A stretch of DNA of 64,000 nt from an uncultured Flavobacteriaceae bacterium (GCA_947494825.1 CANLWN010000003.1:434001-498000), one strand, 5' to 3'. Shown: positions 27,537-37,064, counted from the first letter of the stretch. The notes: generated by a model not told the origin, from the letters alone. Program-made: numbers and translations.

Positions 27537-28865
27537 ATGAAATACAAACAGCACCTCTGGTCATTGTTCTTTTTTTATATGGTATGTAGCCTACAGGCAC
27601 AACATACCATTTCGGGCAGCTTTTCCCCGGCCGGGGACTACTCGTGGCTTATCGCCTATCGGCTGGATCCCAATGCCGAGACCTATGTGGCCGATACGGC
27701 CATAAAGGAAGGCAAGTTCAACTTGCAGTTACCCCAAAATGCCAAGACCGGTCTCTACCGTATCGTGTATGCCCTTCCACAGGATCAATTCTATTTTGAT
27801 GTCATTTACAACGGTGAGAAATCCGTAACCTTGGAATTCAACCCCCAAACGGGTGTCTCATTTAAAGAATCCGGGGAAAACCAGCTCTTCTATGGTTATA
27901 GGCGTTCCATAAACACAGTAGAAAGAGCTATCGTGGACTTTTACTCCAACCAAAAAACGGACAAGAACGAATTCTTGGGGCTGACTGCTAAATTAAAGGG
28001 CGTTCAGGACAAGTATGAAGAAAAATCCAAGGGGCTGATATGCCAGAGCTACATCAAGGCGAGCAGACCTTATATTCCCACCACCTATGAAACGGCCCAG
28101 GTCTATGTGGCCAACAAGAAACAGGCGTATTTTGAGGCGGTGGACTTCAATGATCCTTTTTTACAGGCCTCCAATTTTTTGCGGGACAAGGTGGTGAACT
28201 ATGTGTTGACCGCACTGCCCTTAACACCTATGACACCCGAGGTAAGGGAAGGAGAAATGCAGAAGAACATCCGTGTGGTGCACAAGTTGCTGCAGGAGGT
28301 AGATACAACCTTTAAAATGCGCTTGTACGATGCGCTTTGGACCCAGTTGGTGGCCAGTAATAATAATGCCGCATCGGACTTTTTATATACCCAATATTTA
28401 AAGCCCTTGGCAATGGCTAACGGAGCTACCGAAATTGTAGAGAAAGTGGCCATGCACAATAGGCTGCGCCTAGGAGCCGTGGCCCCTGAAATACGCTGGA
28501 AATCGGGAACAGCGGAGAAACATCTGCGCACCCTGGAGGATTCCGATTGCTATATATTGGTCTTTTGGAGCAGTACCTGTTCCCACTGTCTTGCAGAGTT
28601 ACCTGTATTACACGAACGGTTAAGGGAAAATACAGCAGTAAAGGTCGTAGCCATAGGTTTGGAAGATGACAGGGCGAGTTGGGATCGGGAATCGGCCAAA
28701 TTATCCAATTTTGAACACGTACTTTCTTTGGGCAAATGGGAAAGTGAGCTTGCCAAGCGTTACCATATAGAAAGAACACCCACATACTTTGTGCTGGACA
28801 AGGACAAACGGATCATTGCCAAGCCCCAGGCGTATGAGGAACTTATTTCCTTTCTATCCAAATAA
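27537..28865 (+). CDS. TlpA-family thiol:disulfide oxidoreductase, DUF4369-like N domain
   Basis: A 442-residue secreted protein with a signal peptide (1-21, ending SLQAQ). An N-terminal beta-rich domain follows (about 25-130, TISGSFSPAGDYSWLIAYRL, DUF4369-like), then a helical middle. The C-terminal thioredoxin fold (about 310-442) has the active site C348-S-H-C351 in WSSTCSHCLAEL and a cis-Pro loop ERTPTYFV. In Bacteroidota such proteins reduce periplasmic disulfides, e.g. in cytochrome c maturation. No redox partner gene is adjacent. Confidence 0.87.
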   Translation: MKYKQHLWSLFFFYMVCSLQAQHTISGSFSPAGDYSWLIAYRLDPNAETYVADTAIKEGKFNLQLPQNAKTGLYRIVYALPQDQFYFDVIYNGEKSVTLEFNPQTGVSFKESGENQLFYGYRRSINTVERAIVDFYSNQKTDKNEFLGLTAKLKGVQDKYEEKSKGLICQSYIKASRPYIPTTYETAQVYVANKKQAYFEAVDFNDPFLQASNFLRDKVVNYVLTALPLTPMTPEVREGEMQKNIRVVHKLLQEVDTTFKMRLYDALWTQLVASNNNAASDFLYTQYLKPLAMANGATEIVEKVAMHNRLRLGAVAPEIRWKSGTAEKHLRTLEDSDCYILVFWSSTCSHCLAELPVLHERLRENTAVKVVAIGLEDDRASWDRESAKLSNFEHVLSLGKWESELAKRYHIERTPTYFVLDKDKRIIAKPQAYEELISFLSK

Positions 28866-28870
28866 GCTGC

Positions 28871-29530
28871 CTAGAGCGTCTTCAAATCCTTGATAGTGCG
28901 GAAGGCGATATCTACCTGCTCATCATTGACCAAAATGGTAAACTCGTTCGTCGTGGATATCACCTCGTACAATACAATGCCTTCCCAGGCCAAACGCTGA
29001 AAGATAAAATAGTAGATACCGGGTACCGATACGTTCTCTGCCGGTAATTTAACGGTAATGGAAGAAAGATTTTCCGCTTTTTGTGTGCACTTTTCCTTCT
29101 TAAAAAGGGTCTCTACGGTATCGTCCAAACTGTTGCTGATCACTATGTTGATCTCGTTCACCCCCCGCGAGGAGGTATAAAACACATCTTGGTTGGCATT
29201 TACTTCCTCCAGAAGTTGGGCCTGCTGTGATAAGATGGTGTCCGAGGCCAAAAAAGTATAATCCGAGAGCGAGGAACGCACGGTAATCTCCCCAATATTC
29301 TTCAACACCTTGATAATTTTGTGCGTAGCCCTGAACTCCAGATCATCGGACAAGCGTTTCAGCGCCATGACAATGGCCCCGTTTCGAATGTCCTTTCCCA
29401 ATTCTTCTTCGATCTCGGGTCTTACGATCCTGGAAAGGGAAGTCAGGTTAATGATACCTTGCGCCAAGGCACTCTGTAAAAAAGGTTTCTTTTTGATGTA
29501 CTGTTCTACAACAGAGGAGATGGTTTTCAT
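28871..29530 (-). CDS. ACT-like protein (aspartate kinase-type regulatory fold)
   Basis: A 219-residue cytoplasmic protein: a helical N-terminal segment (MKTISSVVEQYIKKKPFLQSALAQGIIN) and a C-terminal region (about 85-219) with two ACT-like beta-alpha-beta units, e.g. SSITVKLPAENVSVPGIYYFIFQRLAWEGI and VLYEVISTTNEFTILV. In aspartate kinases such units bind amino acids, but there is no kinase domain here. Flavobacterial homologues are often annotated as aspartate kinase-like with no evidence. It probably senses or binds a small ligand. It converges on the TlpA gene. Confidence 0.65.
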   Translation of the reverse strand: MKTISSVVEQYIKKKPFLQSALAQGIINLTSLSRIVRPEIEEELGKDIRNGAIVMALKRLSDDLEFRATHKIIKVLKNIGEITVRSSLSDYTFLASDTILSQQAQLLEEVNANQDVFYTSSRGVNEINIVISNSLDDTVETLFKKEKCTQKAENLSSITVKLPAENVSVPGIYYFIFQRLAWEGIVLYEVISTTNEFTILVNDEQVDIAFRTIKDLKTL

Positions 29531-29581
29531 AGCCGTGTGTTTGAAACAAAAATAACAATTTGTTACAAATAAAACAAATAT

Positions 29582-29941
29582 TTAAAAATGATAGAAAGCA
29601 TTTTCCAAGTGTTCTATTTCAAAGGACCCCTTGTCCTTGCGGATCGTTATAATATCAAAACGCACTTCCCGATCCAAATCGTGCGTTAGCACATAATAAT
29701 CTGCCGCCATGACCAATCGCTTAATTTTTGCCTTGGTTACCGTTTCCGCAATGTGCTCAAATAATGTGGAACTCCTTGATTTTACCTCAACTACGGCCAA
29801 AATATCCCCTTTTTCCGCTATGATATCTATTTCTGCTTTTAGGTATCTGTAATTGGTGCATTTTATCAGATAGCCCTTTTCAGTAAGGAAACGGACCGCC
29901 AATTCCTCGCCTTTTTTTCCAAATTCATTGTGTTTCCCCAT
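29582..29941 (-). CDS. YraN family (UPF0102) predicted endonuclease-fold protein
   Basis: A 119-residue protein with the restriction-endonuclease-like YraN fold: GKKGEELAVRFLTEKGYLI (N terminus), YRYLKAEIDIIAEKGDILAVVEVKSRSS holding the D and E-x-K catalytic-type residues, and a basic C-terminal helix. It resembles Holliday-junction resolvase-type nucleases; the cellular role is not settled. It starts 52 bases from the ACT-like gene, in the same direction and upstream of it. Confidence 0.9.
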   Translation of the reverse strand: MGKHNEFGKKGEELAVRFLTEKGYLIKCTNYRYLKAEIDIIAEKGDILAVVEVKSRSSTLFEHIAETVTKAKIKRLVMAADYYVLTHDLDREVRFDIITIRKDKGSFEIEHLENAFYHF

Positions 29942-30146
29942 GGATTTCCTTAAAATCTTAAAAATCTTTGCATTTCATCGAAAAATTTAACATTTCATCG
30001 GTCTATTGACCACAAGATTGTAAATTGGCGTCTGACAGACATCGAAAATACGGGGATTTACATACTATCCCAAGTATTGAAACGTTTAGTAATAGTTTAA
30101 TAGTTGCCCCTAATACTATGAACCTATAAATAACGCACCATAGACT

Positions 30147-31655
30147 ATGGAATATTTCATCAATTGTAATACTTCAACTCTGGCGCCCTACACCGTTCCC
30201 TTGGACCAACAACGGGCCGCCCATTTGTATAGAAGACTTGGATTTAGTGCTTCTGTGGACACCATAAACCTAGCGGTTGGCCAAACGGCCGATACCTTAG
30301 TGGACAATCTGATCAACGAGGCCCTAAACTTAGCCCCTTTGCCCGCCCCTGTTTGGGCAGATTGGAATGACAACAACTATCCTGCCGACGAGGACGCCGC
30401 CAGGCAGCTGAGAAACCAGCAACTGCAGGATTGGAGAATTGCCTATACCAATGCCTTGATCGGTGGCAATCTTAGAGATCGCTTAAGTTTTTTCTGGAGC
30501 AACCATTTGGTAACGGAAGTGGACATTTACAACTGTAACTCCTTCTTATACTATTATACCAATACCCTACAACGGCATGCCATCGGGAACTTTAAGACCT
30601 TTGTGAGCGAAATGGGACTAACCAGTGCCATGCTCTATTATTTGGACGGTGCCTATAACAACGGAAACAACCCCAATGAAAACTACGCCAGGGAGCTTTA
30701 CGAGCTCTTTACGCTAGGGGAAGGCAATGCCTATACAGAACAAGACATCATTGAAACGGCTAGGGCCCTATCGGGCTATGTCAATCGCGGGGAAATCGGG
30801 TGTAGCCCGGTAGCCTTTGATGCCACGGCCTTTGATGCCGGTTCCAAGACCATTCTGGGCCAGACCGGAAATTGGGGCTATGACGATGTTATGGATATCC
30901 TATTCAATGAAAGGCCCAATGAGATCGGTCGTTTCATTTGTAAAAAGTTATATGAGTTCTTCGTACATCCCGATTCTTCGGATGATGCGGGGAATGCCGA
31001 AACGATCATACAGCAATTGGCCAGCACTTTTGTGGCCAACAATTTTGAAATTGCACCGGTACTGAGCCAACTTTTTAAAAGTCAGCACTTCTTTGATGAT
31101 GAGGCCATTGGTGTAATCATCAAGAGTCCGTTCGATTTTTACCTGAACGTTATTAAGGAAACTAGTTTTTCTTATGACGACAGCGTAATGCTCAATGTTA
31201 TCGATGCCAGTAGGTTGTTGAGCCAAAATCTTTTTGACCCGTTTGACGTTGCCGGTTGGCAGCGCGATAGGAGTTGGATCAACACCAATTTTATTATTGG
31301 TAGATGGCTCTCCATTGAAATTCTGATCGAAGGCTTCTATCAAAACAATCCGGAACAGTTCAGGACTTTTGCCGTAAACGCGGTTGATCCTGCCGATAGC
31401 AATACCAGTAACCCCGAAATTGTGACCAGGGCCATTCTTAATAGGCTCCTGCCCAAGGGAATCCACGATGACGAGTTTGCGAACGCACTTTCCGCCTTTG
31501 CGGAGGCCGAAGGGGTTATTCAAGAATACTACAGCCCCGATTATATTCCTGGAGGATTGTCTCTATGGATGCTTTCCATTAGCCCGGAGGTTCCTTTTCA
31601 GGTTTATCTCCTACTCCAGCATATCGCAAGACAACCAGAATTTCAATTAAAATAA
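30147..31655 (+). CDS. DUF1800 family protein
   Basis: A 502-residue protein with the DUF1800 hallmarks: HLYRRLGFSASVDTIN (near 27-42), DRLSFFWSNHLV, and NPNENYARELYELFTLGEG followed by YTEQDIIETARALSGY. DUF1800 and DUF1501 genes occur as pairs in Bacteroidota and Planctomycetes; the pair is linked to secreted or outer-surface proteins, but its biochemistry is unknown. No clear signal peptide is seen at this start. The 205-base upstream gap holds a 10-bp direct repeat (CATTTCATCG at 29971-29980 and 29991-30000). Confidence 0.9.
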   Translation: MEYFINCNTSTLAPYTVPLDQQRAAHLYRRLGFSASVDTINLAVGQTADTLVDNLINEALNLAPLPAPVWADWNDNNYPADEDAARQLRNQQLQDWRIAYTNALIGGNLRDRLSFFWSNHLVTEVDIYNCNSFLYYYTNTLQRHAIGNFKTFVSEMGLTSAMLYYLDGAYNNGNNPNENYARELYELFTLGEGNAYTEQDIIETARALSGYVNRGEIGCSPVAFDATAFDAGSKTILGQTGNWGYDDVMDILFNERPNEIGRFICKKLYEFFVHPDSSDDAGNAETIIQQLASTFVANNFEIAPVLSQLFKSQHFFDDEAIGVIIKSPFDFYLNVIKETSFSYDDSVMLNVIDASRLLSQNLFDPFDVAGWQRDRSWINTNFIIGRWLSIEILIEGFYQNNPEQFRTFAVNAVDPADSNTSNPEIVTRAILNRLLPKGIHDDEFANALSAFAEAEGVIQEYYSPDYIPGGLSLWMLSISPEVPFQVYLLLQHIARQPEFQLK

Positions 31656-31666
31656 AACCTACGATT

Positions 31667-33358
31667 ATGTGCAACAATCACCATATACCCGCAAATCTTG
31701 GCAAGAATGATGAAGGCCATGATATGGAACACAAGTATTGGAGCAGACGTTCCTTTCTTCAGGCATTGGGAATTGCCGGATCAGGTTCCATGATGTTGGG
31801 CAGTAATATGCTCACCGCATCCGCTCCATCACCACTTACCGCTGCGATAGCAGATGCGGAAACCGATAATATTTTGATCCTAATCCGCCTATCGGGCGGT
31901 AATGATGGCCTTAGTACGGTCATTCCCATGGAACAGTACGATACCTATCGCAACGCCCGACCCAATATCTATATCCCGGAAAGTAAGGTGTTGCAGTTGA
32001 CCGATGAATACGGTGTACCTTCCTATATGACGGCCTTGGAGCCTCTTTGGGGCGATGGCCAGTTCAAGGCAGTGCATGGTGTAGGTTATGAAGGCCAAAG
32101 TTTATCTCACTTTACCGGCTCTGATATTTTTGCCAATACGGATTTGACCACTACCGGTGAATCCGGGCTCAATACAGGATGGATGGGTAGGCACTTTGAA
32201 CAGTGCTTCCCAGACTACCTTTTAAATCCGCCACCAGCACCGGCCGCTATTCAGATTGGTAATTTCGGAAGCTTGGTATTCCAGGGTGAAGAAACCAATT
32301 ACGCTTTTGTGACCAACAATATCGATCAATTGGAACAAATTGCGGAAGATGGTGTGGTATACGGCTTGGACGATGCCTTGTTCAACGGCTGTATGTATGG
32401 GGACCAATTGAAGTTCCTCAGAGGGGTGGCAAACACCACTTATGAATATGCCGGTAAAATCCACGAGGCTTATGAGCGTGGTCAGAACCAGGTAGAGTAT
32501 CAGGAGAACAATTTTGCCAGACAATTGGCACTGTTGGCTCGCTTGATCAAAGGAAACCTGGGCACCAAGGTCTATATGATCTCTATGGGTGGTTTTGATA
32601 CCCACGGAAATCAGCCCTTGGCCCATGAACGTTTAATGACCAATTTATCCGTCGCCGTGAACAACTTCTATGAAGACCTTGCCTTTACGGAACAGGATGA
32701 TAATGTATTGAGTATGACCTTTTCCGAATTCGGAAGAAGGATTTTCGAAAACGGTTCCAACGGTACGGACCATGGAAAAGCGGCTCCTACCCTATTCTTT
32801 GGTTCCGGTTTAAATGGAAGTGCCTTTGTTGGAGATCATCCTTCGCTGGATAGCCCCAATGGCCGAGGCAACTTGGAATACACTATGGATTTTAGGGACC
32901 TGTACGCCACGGTTATGGCAGAATGGTTATGTGTCCCCATTCCGTTGGTAGAACAGCATTTGCTTAACCACCCCTATGCGCCAGTTAACCTAGGATTTAA
33001 CTGTAGCGGTGTGGATTTCCCCGATATCGTGTATAGCGATGGGGAGCCTACATTGCCTACTCCTGGAGACCCGGAAGCCAATCCGGAACTGTTGAACGCC
33101 ATTGTGCACAGGCCTTTTTATCCCACAGCGGAAACGCCACATATTTATTTGGAAATGCCATTTAGCGCACATGTAGACATTCAGTTGTTCAACATTTTGG
33201 GACAGAATCTAGGTACTGTGTTCAACGAGATGATGTTGGAAGGTTCCACTGAGATCAATATCAGGGAAAGGATGTCCTCACAGTTGGCCACAGGAAAGTA
33301 CATTTACCGTATACAGGTTCAGGATCAGAAGATGAGCAAGTCGGTAATGGTTGCTTAA
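31667..33358 (+). CDS. DUF1501 domain protein with Tat signal and type IX secretion tail
   Basis: A 563-residue partner of the DUF1800 gene 11 bases upstream. Residues about 25-55 look like a twin-arginine signal (SRRSFLQALGIAGSGS). The DUF1501 domain follows, with the sulfatase-like GGNDGLSTVIPM, SHFTGSDIF, GGFDTHGNQ and TFSEFGRRIFENGSNGTDHG. Residues about 485-563 form a T9SS type A sorting-type tail (HVDIQLFNILGQNLG... TGKYIYRIQVQDQKMSKSVMV), suggesting export by the Bacteroidota type IX system. Alkaline-phosphatase-like chemistry is suggested by fold only. Confidence 0.9.
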   Translation: MCNNHHIPANLGKNDEGHDMEHKYWSRRSFLQALGIAGSGSMMLGSNMLTASAPSPLTAAIADAETDNILILIRLSGGNDGLSTVIPMEQYDTYRNARPNIYIPESKVLQLTDEYGVPSYMTALEPLWGDGQFKAVHGVGYEGQSLSHFTGSDIFANTDLTTTGESGLNTGWMGRHFEQCFPDYLLNPPPAPAAIQIGNFGSLVFQGEETNYAFVTNNIDQLEQIAEDGVVYGLDDALFNGCMYGDQLKFLRGVANTTYEYAGKIHEAYERGQNQVEYQENNFARQLALLARLIKGNLGTKVYMISMGGFDTHGNQPLAHERLMTNLSVAVNNFYEDLAFTEQDDNVLSMTFSEFGRRIFENGSNGTDHGKAAPTLFFGSGLNGSAFVGDHPSLDSPNGRGNLEYTMDFRDLYATVMAEWLCVPIPLVEQHLLNHPYAPVNLGFNCSGVDFPDIVYSDGEPTLPTPGDPEANPELLNAIVHRPFYPTAETPHIYLEMPFSAHVDIQLFNILGQNLGTVFNEMMLEGSTEINIRERMSSQLATGKYIYRIQVQDQKMSKSVMVA

Positions 33359-33380
33359 TTACGCCCCACTATGCAACTTA

Positions 33381-33426
33381 GCCTTCGGCAGTACTGAAAT
33401 TTTCAGTACTCCGAAGGTTTTTCTTT
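33381..33426 (+). terminator. Strong intrinsic terminator after the DUF1501 gene
   Basis: CCTTCGG (33382-33388) pairs with CCGAAGG (33411-33417), and the inner AGTACTGAAA pairs with the facing TTTCAGTACT, giving a long stem with one bulged base. A TTTTTCTTTT tract follows. It is 23 bases after the stop codon. Confidence 0.9.
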
Positions 33427-33460
33427 TATAAAGGCTTGGGATAACTCTATCCAAAATTGG

Positions 33461-33468
33461 TATTTTTG
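33461..33468 (+). promoter_or_regulatory. -7 promoter box for metG
   Basis: TATTTTTG matches TAnnTTTG, 20 bases before the metG ATG and just after the preceding terminator. A CTTG at 33435-33438 lies a little too far upstream for the usual 19-21 spacing. Confidence 0.45.
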
Positions 33469-33488
33469 TGCCCTAATACAAATTTTAG

Positions 33489-35579
33489 ATGTCCACGAAC
33501 CCTCAAGCCCCTTCCCAAACAAGAAGTAGGTATACCGTCACCGCCGCACTTCCCTACACCAATGGACCCATTCATATTGGCCATTTGGCAGGTGTATATG
33601 TGCCGGCAGATATCTATGTGCGCTATTTGCGCCTTACCCATAGGGATGTGGTCTTTGTATGTGGTAGCGATGAACATGGGGTTGCCATTCCCATGAAGGC
33701 CAAAAAGGAGGGTGTTACGCCCGAGGAAATCATAGATAAGTACCACAGTATCATAAAAAAATCCTTTGTTGATTTTGGGATTTCCTTTGACAACTATTCC
33801 CGTACCTCGGCAAAGATCCACCATACCACCGCGTCGGATTTCTTTAAAAAAATGTATCGTCAGGGCGATTTTTTGGAGGAGACCACGGCGCAGTTGTACG
33901 ATGACGAGGCCCAACAGTTCCTGGCAGACCGCTTTGTAATCGGGACCTGTCCAAGGTGTGGATATGAAGAGGCCTATGGCGATCAATGTGAAAACTGTGG
34001 CTCTTCCCTAAATGCCACGGATCTGATCCATCCAAAATCGACCCTTACGGGCACACTGCCCACCTTAAAGGAAACCAAACATTGGTTTTTGCCCCTAGAT
34101 CGGTATGAGGATTTTCTGAGGGACTGGATCTTGGAACAGCATAAGACGGACTGGAAACCCAATGTATACGGACAATGCAAATCTTGGATCGATGACGGAC
34201 TAAAACCCAGAGCAGTCACCCGTGATCTGGATTGGGGTATTCCGGTTCCTGTTGCCAGTGCCAAGGGCAAGGTACTCTACGTCTGGTTCGATGCCCCTAT
34301 CGGTTACGTCTCCTCCACCAAGGAATGGGCAGAGCGGGAAGGCAAGGATTGGGAACCGTATTGGAAGAACAAGGACACCAAGTTGCTCCATTTTATTGGA
34401 AAGGACAATATTGTGTTCCACTGCATTATCTTTCCCAGTATCCTCAAGGCCATGGGCGACTATATTTTGCCAGAAAACGTGCCCGCCAATGAATTTCTGA
34501 ACCTGGAAGGCAACAAGTTGTCTACCTCCAAAAACTGGGCCGTATGGTTGCACGAGTATCTGGTGGAATTTCCCGATATGCAGGACGTATTGCGCTATAC
34601 ACTTACGGCAAACGCTCCCGAGACCAAGGACAATGACTTTACCTGGAAGGACTTTCAGGCCCGAAACAACAATGAACTGGTGGCCATTTTCGGCAATTTT
34701 GTGAACCGTGTCGTGGTCCTTACCAACAAATACTACGAGGGGGTGGTTCCTGAACCGGGCGCCTTTTACGAAGTAGACCAAGCAACACTCGCCAAGCTTA
34801 GGACGTTCCCTCAGACCCTTTCCGCATCCCTAGATCGCTATCGCTTCCGCGAGGCCAGTCAGGAACTCATGAACCTGGCCCGGCTGGGCAACAAATACTT
34901 GGCCGATGAGGAACCCTGGAAAGTGATCAAGCAAGACGAGGAACGGGTGCGGACCATTATGTACGTGGCCCTGCAGATCGTTTCGGCCCTAGCAGTTTTG
35001 AGCGAACCCTTTTTGCCCTTTACGGCAAAAAAATTAAGCGCTATCCTCCAGCTTTCGTCGCTGGATAAGGAGACCGATTGGAATGACGTTTCCAGTCGTG
35101 AAACCCTGCTCCCTTCCGGCCACAACATTGGGCAGGCGTCACTGCTATTCCGAAAGATCGAGGACAAGGAAATACAGGCCCAATTGGATAAATTGGAGGC
35201 CACCAAAAAAGCAAACGCAACAGAAAACAAAGCCATCATGCCACAAAAAGAGACCATTACCTTTGATGATTTTTCCAAACTGGATATCCGCGTGGGCACC
35301 ATTGTTGAAGCCGAGAAAATGCCCAAAACCAAAAAGCTATTGGTCCTGAAGGTGGACACAGGCCTGGACACCAGGACCATTGTTTCGGGTATCGCAGAAA
35401 GTTTCAGCGCCGAGGAAATTGTAGGCAAAAAGGTGAGCGTGCTGGTCAATTTGGCCCCAAGAGCGCTGCGAGGCGTGGAAAGTGAGGGCATGATTCTGAT
35501 GACCGAAAACAGCGATGGCAAATTGGTCTTCGTGAACCCTGATGAAGATGCAGTAGGCAACGGGGAGACCATTAGTTGA
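33489..35579 (+). CDS. metG: Methionyl-tRNA synthetase
   Basis: The 696-residue enzyme charges tRNA-Met. The class I signatures are [14 protein letters not shown] (near 19-32, HIGH motif) and [11 protein letters not shown] (KMSKS equivalent). A zinc-binding module, [18 protein letters not shown], sits at about 155-172. The catalytic core is followed by the anticodon-binding helical bundle and, from about 590, an EMAP/Trbp111-type tRNA-binding OB fold ([25 protein letters not shown]) that makes it a dimer. A promoter box and a terminator flank it upstream. Confidence 0.97.
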   Translation: MSTNPQAPSQTRSRYTVTAALPYTNGPIHIGHLAGVYVPADIYVRYLRLTHRDVVFVCGSDEHGVAIPMKAKKEGVTPEEIIDKYHSIIKKSFVDFGISFDNYSRTSAKIHHTTASDFFKKMYRQGDFLEETTAQLYDDEAQQFLADRFVIGTCPRCGYEEAYGDQCENCGSSLNATDLIHPKSTLTGTLPTLKETKHWFLPLDRYEDFLRDWILEQHKTDWKPNVYGQCKSWIDDGLKPRAVTRDLDWGIPVPVASAKGKVLYVWFDAPIGYVSSTKEWAEREGKDWEPYWKNKDTKLLHFIGKDNIVFHCIIFPSILKAMGDYILPENVPANEFLNLEGNKLSTSKNWAVWLHEYLVEFPDMQDVLRYTLTANAPETKDNDFTWKDFQARNNNELVAIFGNFVNRVVVLTNKYYEGVVPEPGAFYEVDQATLAKLRTFPQTLSASLDRYRFREASQELMNLARLGNKYLADEEPWKVIKQDEERVRTIMYVALQIVSALAVLSEPFLPFTAKKLSAILQLSSLDKETDWNDVSSRETLLPSGHNIGQASLLFRKIEDKEIQAQLDKLEATKKANATENKAIMPQKETITFDDFSKLDIRVGTIVEAEKMPKTKKLLVLKVDTGLDTRTIVSGIAESFSAEEIVGKKVSVLVNLAPRALRGVESEGMILMTENSDGKLVFVNPDEDAVGNGETIS

Positions 35580-35631
35580 TTGGCAAACCAGCTCCATATG
35601 CAGCCTTAAAGGTTTTCAAAAGCAGAACAAT

Positions 35632-35655
35632 GTCGGGTCGAGCGCAGTCGAGACC
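35632..35655 (+). repeat. Left palindromic inverted repeat of the GIY-YIG unit
   Basis: GTCG followed by GGTCGAGCGCAGTCGAGACC: TCGA and TCGA can pair around GCGCAG. It matches the reverse complement of 35995-36018 at 23 of 24 positions. Confidence 0.7.
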
Positions 35656-35673
35656 TCCATATAGCGTTCATCC

Positions 35674-35994
35674 ATGAAATTATATTATGTCTACATTCTT
35701 AAATGCGAGGATGGTCTTACCTATACCGGTATTACCAATAATCTCTCAAGAAGGTTTTTGGAACACAAAAATGGTCTAATTAAAAGTTGTTTTACCTACA
35801 AACGAAGACCGGTAAAACTCATATTTCATCAAGAGTTCAACGACGTGGTCCAAGCGATATACTTTGAAAAAAAGATAAAAAATTGGAGTGCAAGGAAGAA
35901 ACTTGCCTTGGCCAATGGCCAATATGATATGCTCCAAATTTTAGCGGAATGTAGAAACGCGACACATTCCAATTACAATCCTGAAAATGAATAA
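35674..35994 (+). CDS. GIY-YIG nuclease family protein (second copy)
   Basis: A 106-residue URI-type GIY-YIG domain: YYVYILKCEDGLTYTGITNN near 4-23, SRRFLEHKNG with the catalytic Arg, and a C-terminal helix with the Glu of YFEKKIKNWSARKK. The tail of about 20 polar residues runs into the right palindrome. It is only distantly similar to the GIY-YIG protein at 19387-19707, so the two are separate acquisitions rather than a recent duplication. It lies 94 bases after metG, with an inverted palindrome on each side. Confidence 0.88.
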   Translation: MKLYYVYILKCEDGLTYTGITNNLSRRFLEHKNGLIKSCFTYKRRPVKLIFHQEFNDVVQAIYFEKKIKNWSARKKLALANGQYDMLQILAECRNATHSNYNPENE

Positions 35995-36018
35995 GGTCTC
36001 GACTGCGCTCGACCTGAC
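35995..36018 (-). repeat. Right palindromic inverted repeat of the GIY-YIG unit
   Basis: GGTCTCGACTGCGCTCGACC followed by TGAC, starting immediately after the GIY-YIG stop codon. It is the inverse of the left copy and forms a TCGA/TCGA hairpin. Confidence 0.7.
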
Positions 36019-36230
36019 AAATAGTGTACAAAACCCATGTTCGAAATAGCCTATAATCCCATCTACAAACGTCCGTTACCGGTGGGACATCCGTTCCCCA
36101 TAATCCTGAAATTAATCAAGGGTTCGACTGCGCTCGACCTGACAAACAGTTTACAACACCCATGCTCAAAATAGCCTATCATCCCATCTACAAACATCCG
36201 TTACCGGAGGGCCATCGGTTCCCTATGATC
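35999..36230 (+). repeat. Tandem imperfect 125-bp repeat over the hydrolase start
   Basis: The segment 35999-36105 (palindrome, leader, ATG, 23 codons) is repeated at 36124-36230, offset exactly 125 bases, with about a dozen mismatches by eye. The second copy supplies the start of the full hydrolase gene. Confidence 0.8.
36037..36174 (+). pseudogene. Truncated duplicate of the hydrolase 5' end
   Basis: From the ATG at 36037 the frame reads like the start of the hydrolase gene (MFEIAYNPIYKRPLP against MLKIAYHPIYKHPLP) for 23 codons. It then leaves similarity and stops at 36172-36174, inside the next copy, after 45 residues. It looks like the relic of a tandem duplication. Confidence 0.65.
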
Positions 36231-37064
36231 AAGTACGAGCTCTTGCCACAGCAACTGTTACATGAGGGCTCTTGTAGCCCGGAAAACTTTTTTGAGCCCG
36301 AAATCCCCAACGATAAGTACATCGTAGCTGTACATGAACCGGAATACTTCTATGACCTGCTCAACATAAAGATTCCGCCACGGGAAGCCCGAAAAATAGG
36401 ATTCCCGCTTACAGAGGACCTCGTGGAACGGGAACGCACCATCGCTGATGGCACTATGAAAGGCTGTGAATTTGCTTTGGAGCACGGCATCGCCATGAAT
36501 ATAGCCGGAGGCACGCATCACGCTTATACGGACCATGGGGAGGCCTTTTGCATGCTCAATGACCAGGCTATAGGGGCGCGCTATCTGCAGGCCAAGGGAT
36601 TGGCCAATAAAATACTGATCGTGGATCTGGATGTACATCAGGGCAATGGAACGGCAGAAATCTTTCGGGACGACCCCTCGGTCTTCACCTTTTCCATGCA
36701 CGGTGCCGGGAATTATCCCTTTAAAAAGGAACGATCGGACCTGGACCTTGCCCTTGAAAAAGGCACTGGGGACCATGCATATCTGTCCCTGCTCAAAAAT
36801 ACATTGGCCCGACTTATAGATACGGTAAGACCCGATTTTATATTTTACCTATGCGGGGTGGACATTATCGCAAGTGATAAACTCGGTACCTTATCCCTGA
36901 CGTCGGAGGGGTGCAGGGAGCGGGACCGGTTTGTATTGAACACTTGCCATACTCACCAGATTCCTGTACAATGCAGTATGGGAGGAGGGTATTCGCCCAA
37001 TATCAAAGACATAGTGGAAGCTCATGCCAATACCTTTCGCCTAGCCCAGGAAATTTACTTTTAG
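36162..37064 (+). CDS. Histone deacetylase-fold hydrolase (AcuC/AphA type)
   Basis: A 300-residue member of the HDAC/acetoin-utilisation/acetylpolyamine amidohydrolase family. Catalytic motifs are GGTHHAYTDHGEAFC (tandem His, near 111-125), VDLDVHQGNGTAEIF (Asp and His zinc ligands), FSMHGAGNYPF, and a C-terminal GGGYSPN. It may remove acetyl groups from acetylated lysines or polyamines. The start at 36162 is preceded by a palindrome-containing leader that duplicates the region 125 bases upstream. Confidence 0.9.
   Translation: MLKIAYHPIYKHPLPEGHRFPMIKYELLPQQLLHEGSCSPENFFEPEIPNDKYIVAVHEPEYFYDLLNIKIPPREARKIGFPLTEDLVERERTIADGTMKGCEFALEHGIAMNIAGGTHHAYTDHGEAFCMLNDQAIGARYLQAKGLANKILIVDLDVHQGNGTAEIFRDDPSVFTFSMHGAGNYPFKKERSDLDLALEKGTGDHAYLSLLKNTLARLIDTVRPDFIFYLCGVDIIASDKLGTLSLTSEGCRERDRFVLNTCHTHQIPVQCSMGGGYSPNIKDIVEAHANTFRLAQEIYF

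Larger units (their letters stand above)
35632..36018. mobile_element. GIY-YIG gene in inverted palindromes (candidate REP-like element)
   Basis: The GIY-YIG gene at 35674-35994 is bounded by 24-bp inverted repeats (35632-35655 and 35995-36018) that agree at 23 positions. The shared core GGTCGAGCGCAGTCGAGACC folds on itself with TCGA/TCGA stems. A third, partial copy lies at 36121-36143. Palindromes of this sequence are scattered in flavobacterial genomes, so the arrangement suggests a small mobile or formerly mobile nuclease-repeat unit. Transposition is an inference. Confidence 0.55.

Noticed and set aside
36258-36776. A 172-residue minus-strand frame opposite the histone-deacetylase-like gene
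   Set aside because: Antisense shadow of a catalytically complete gene.
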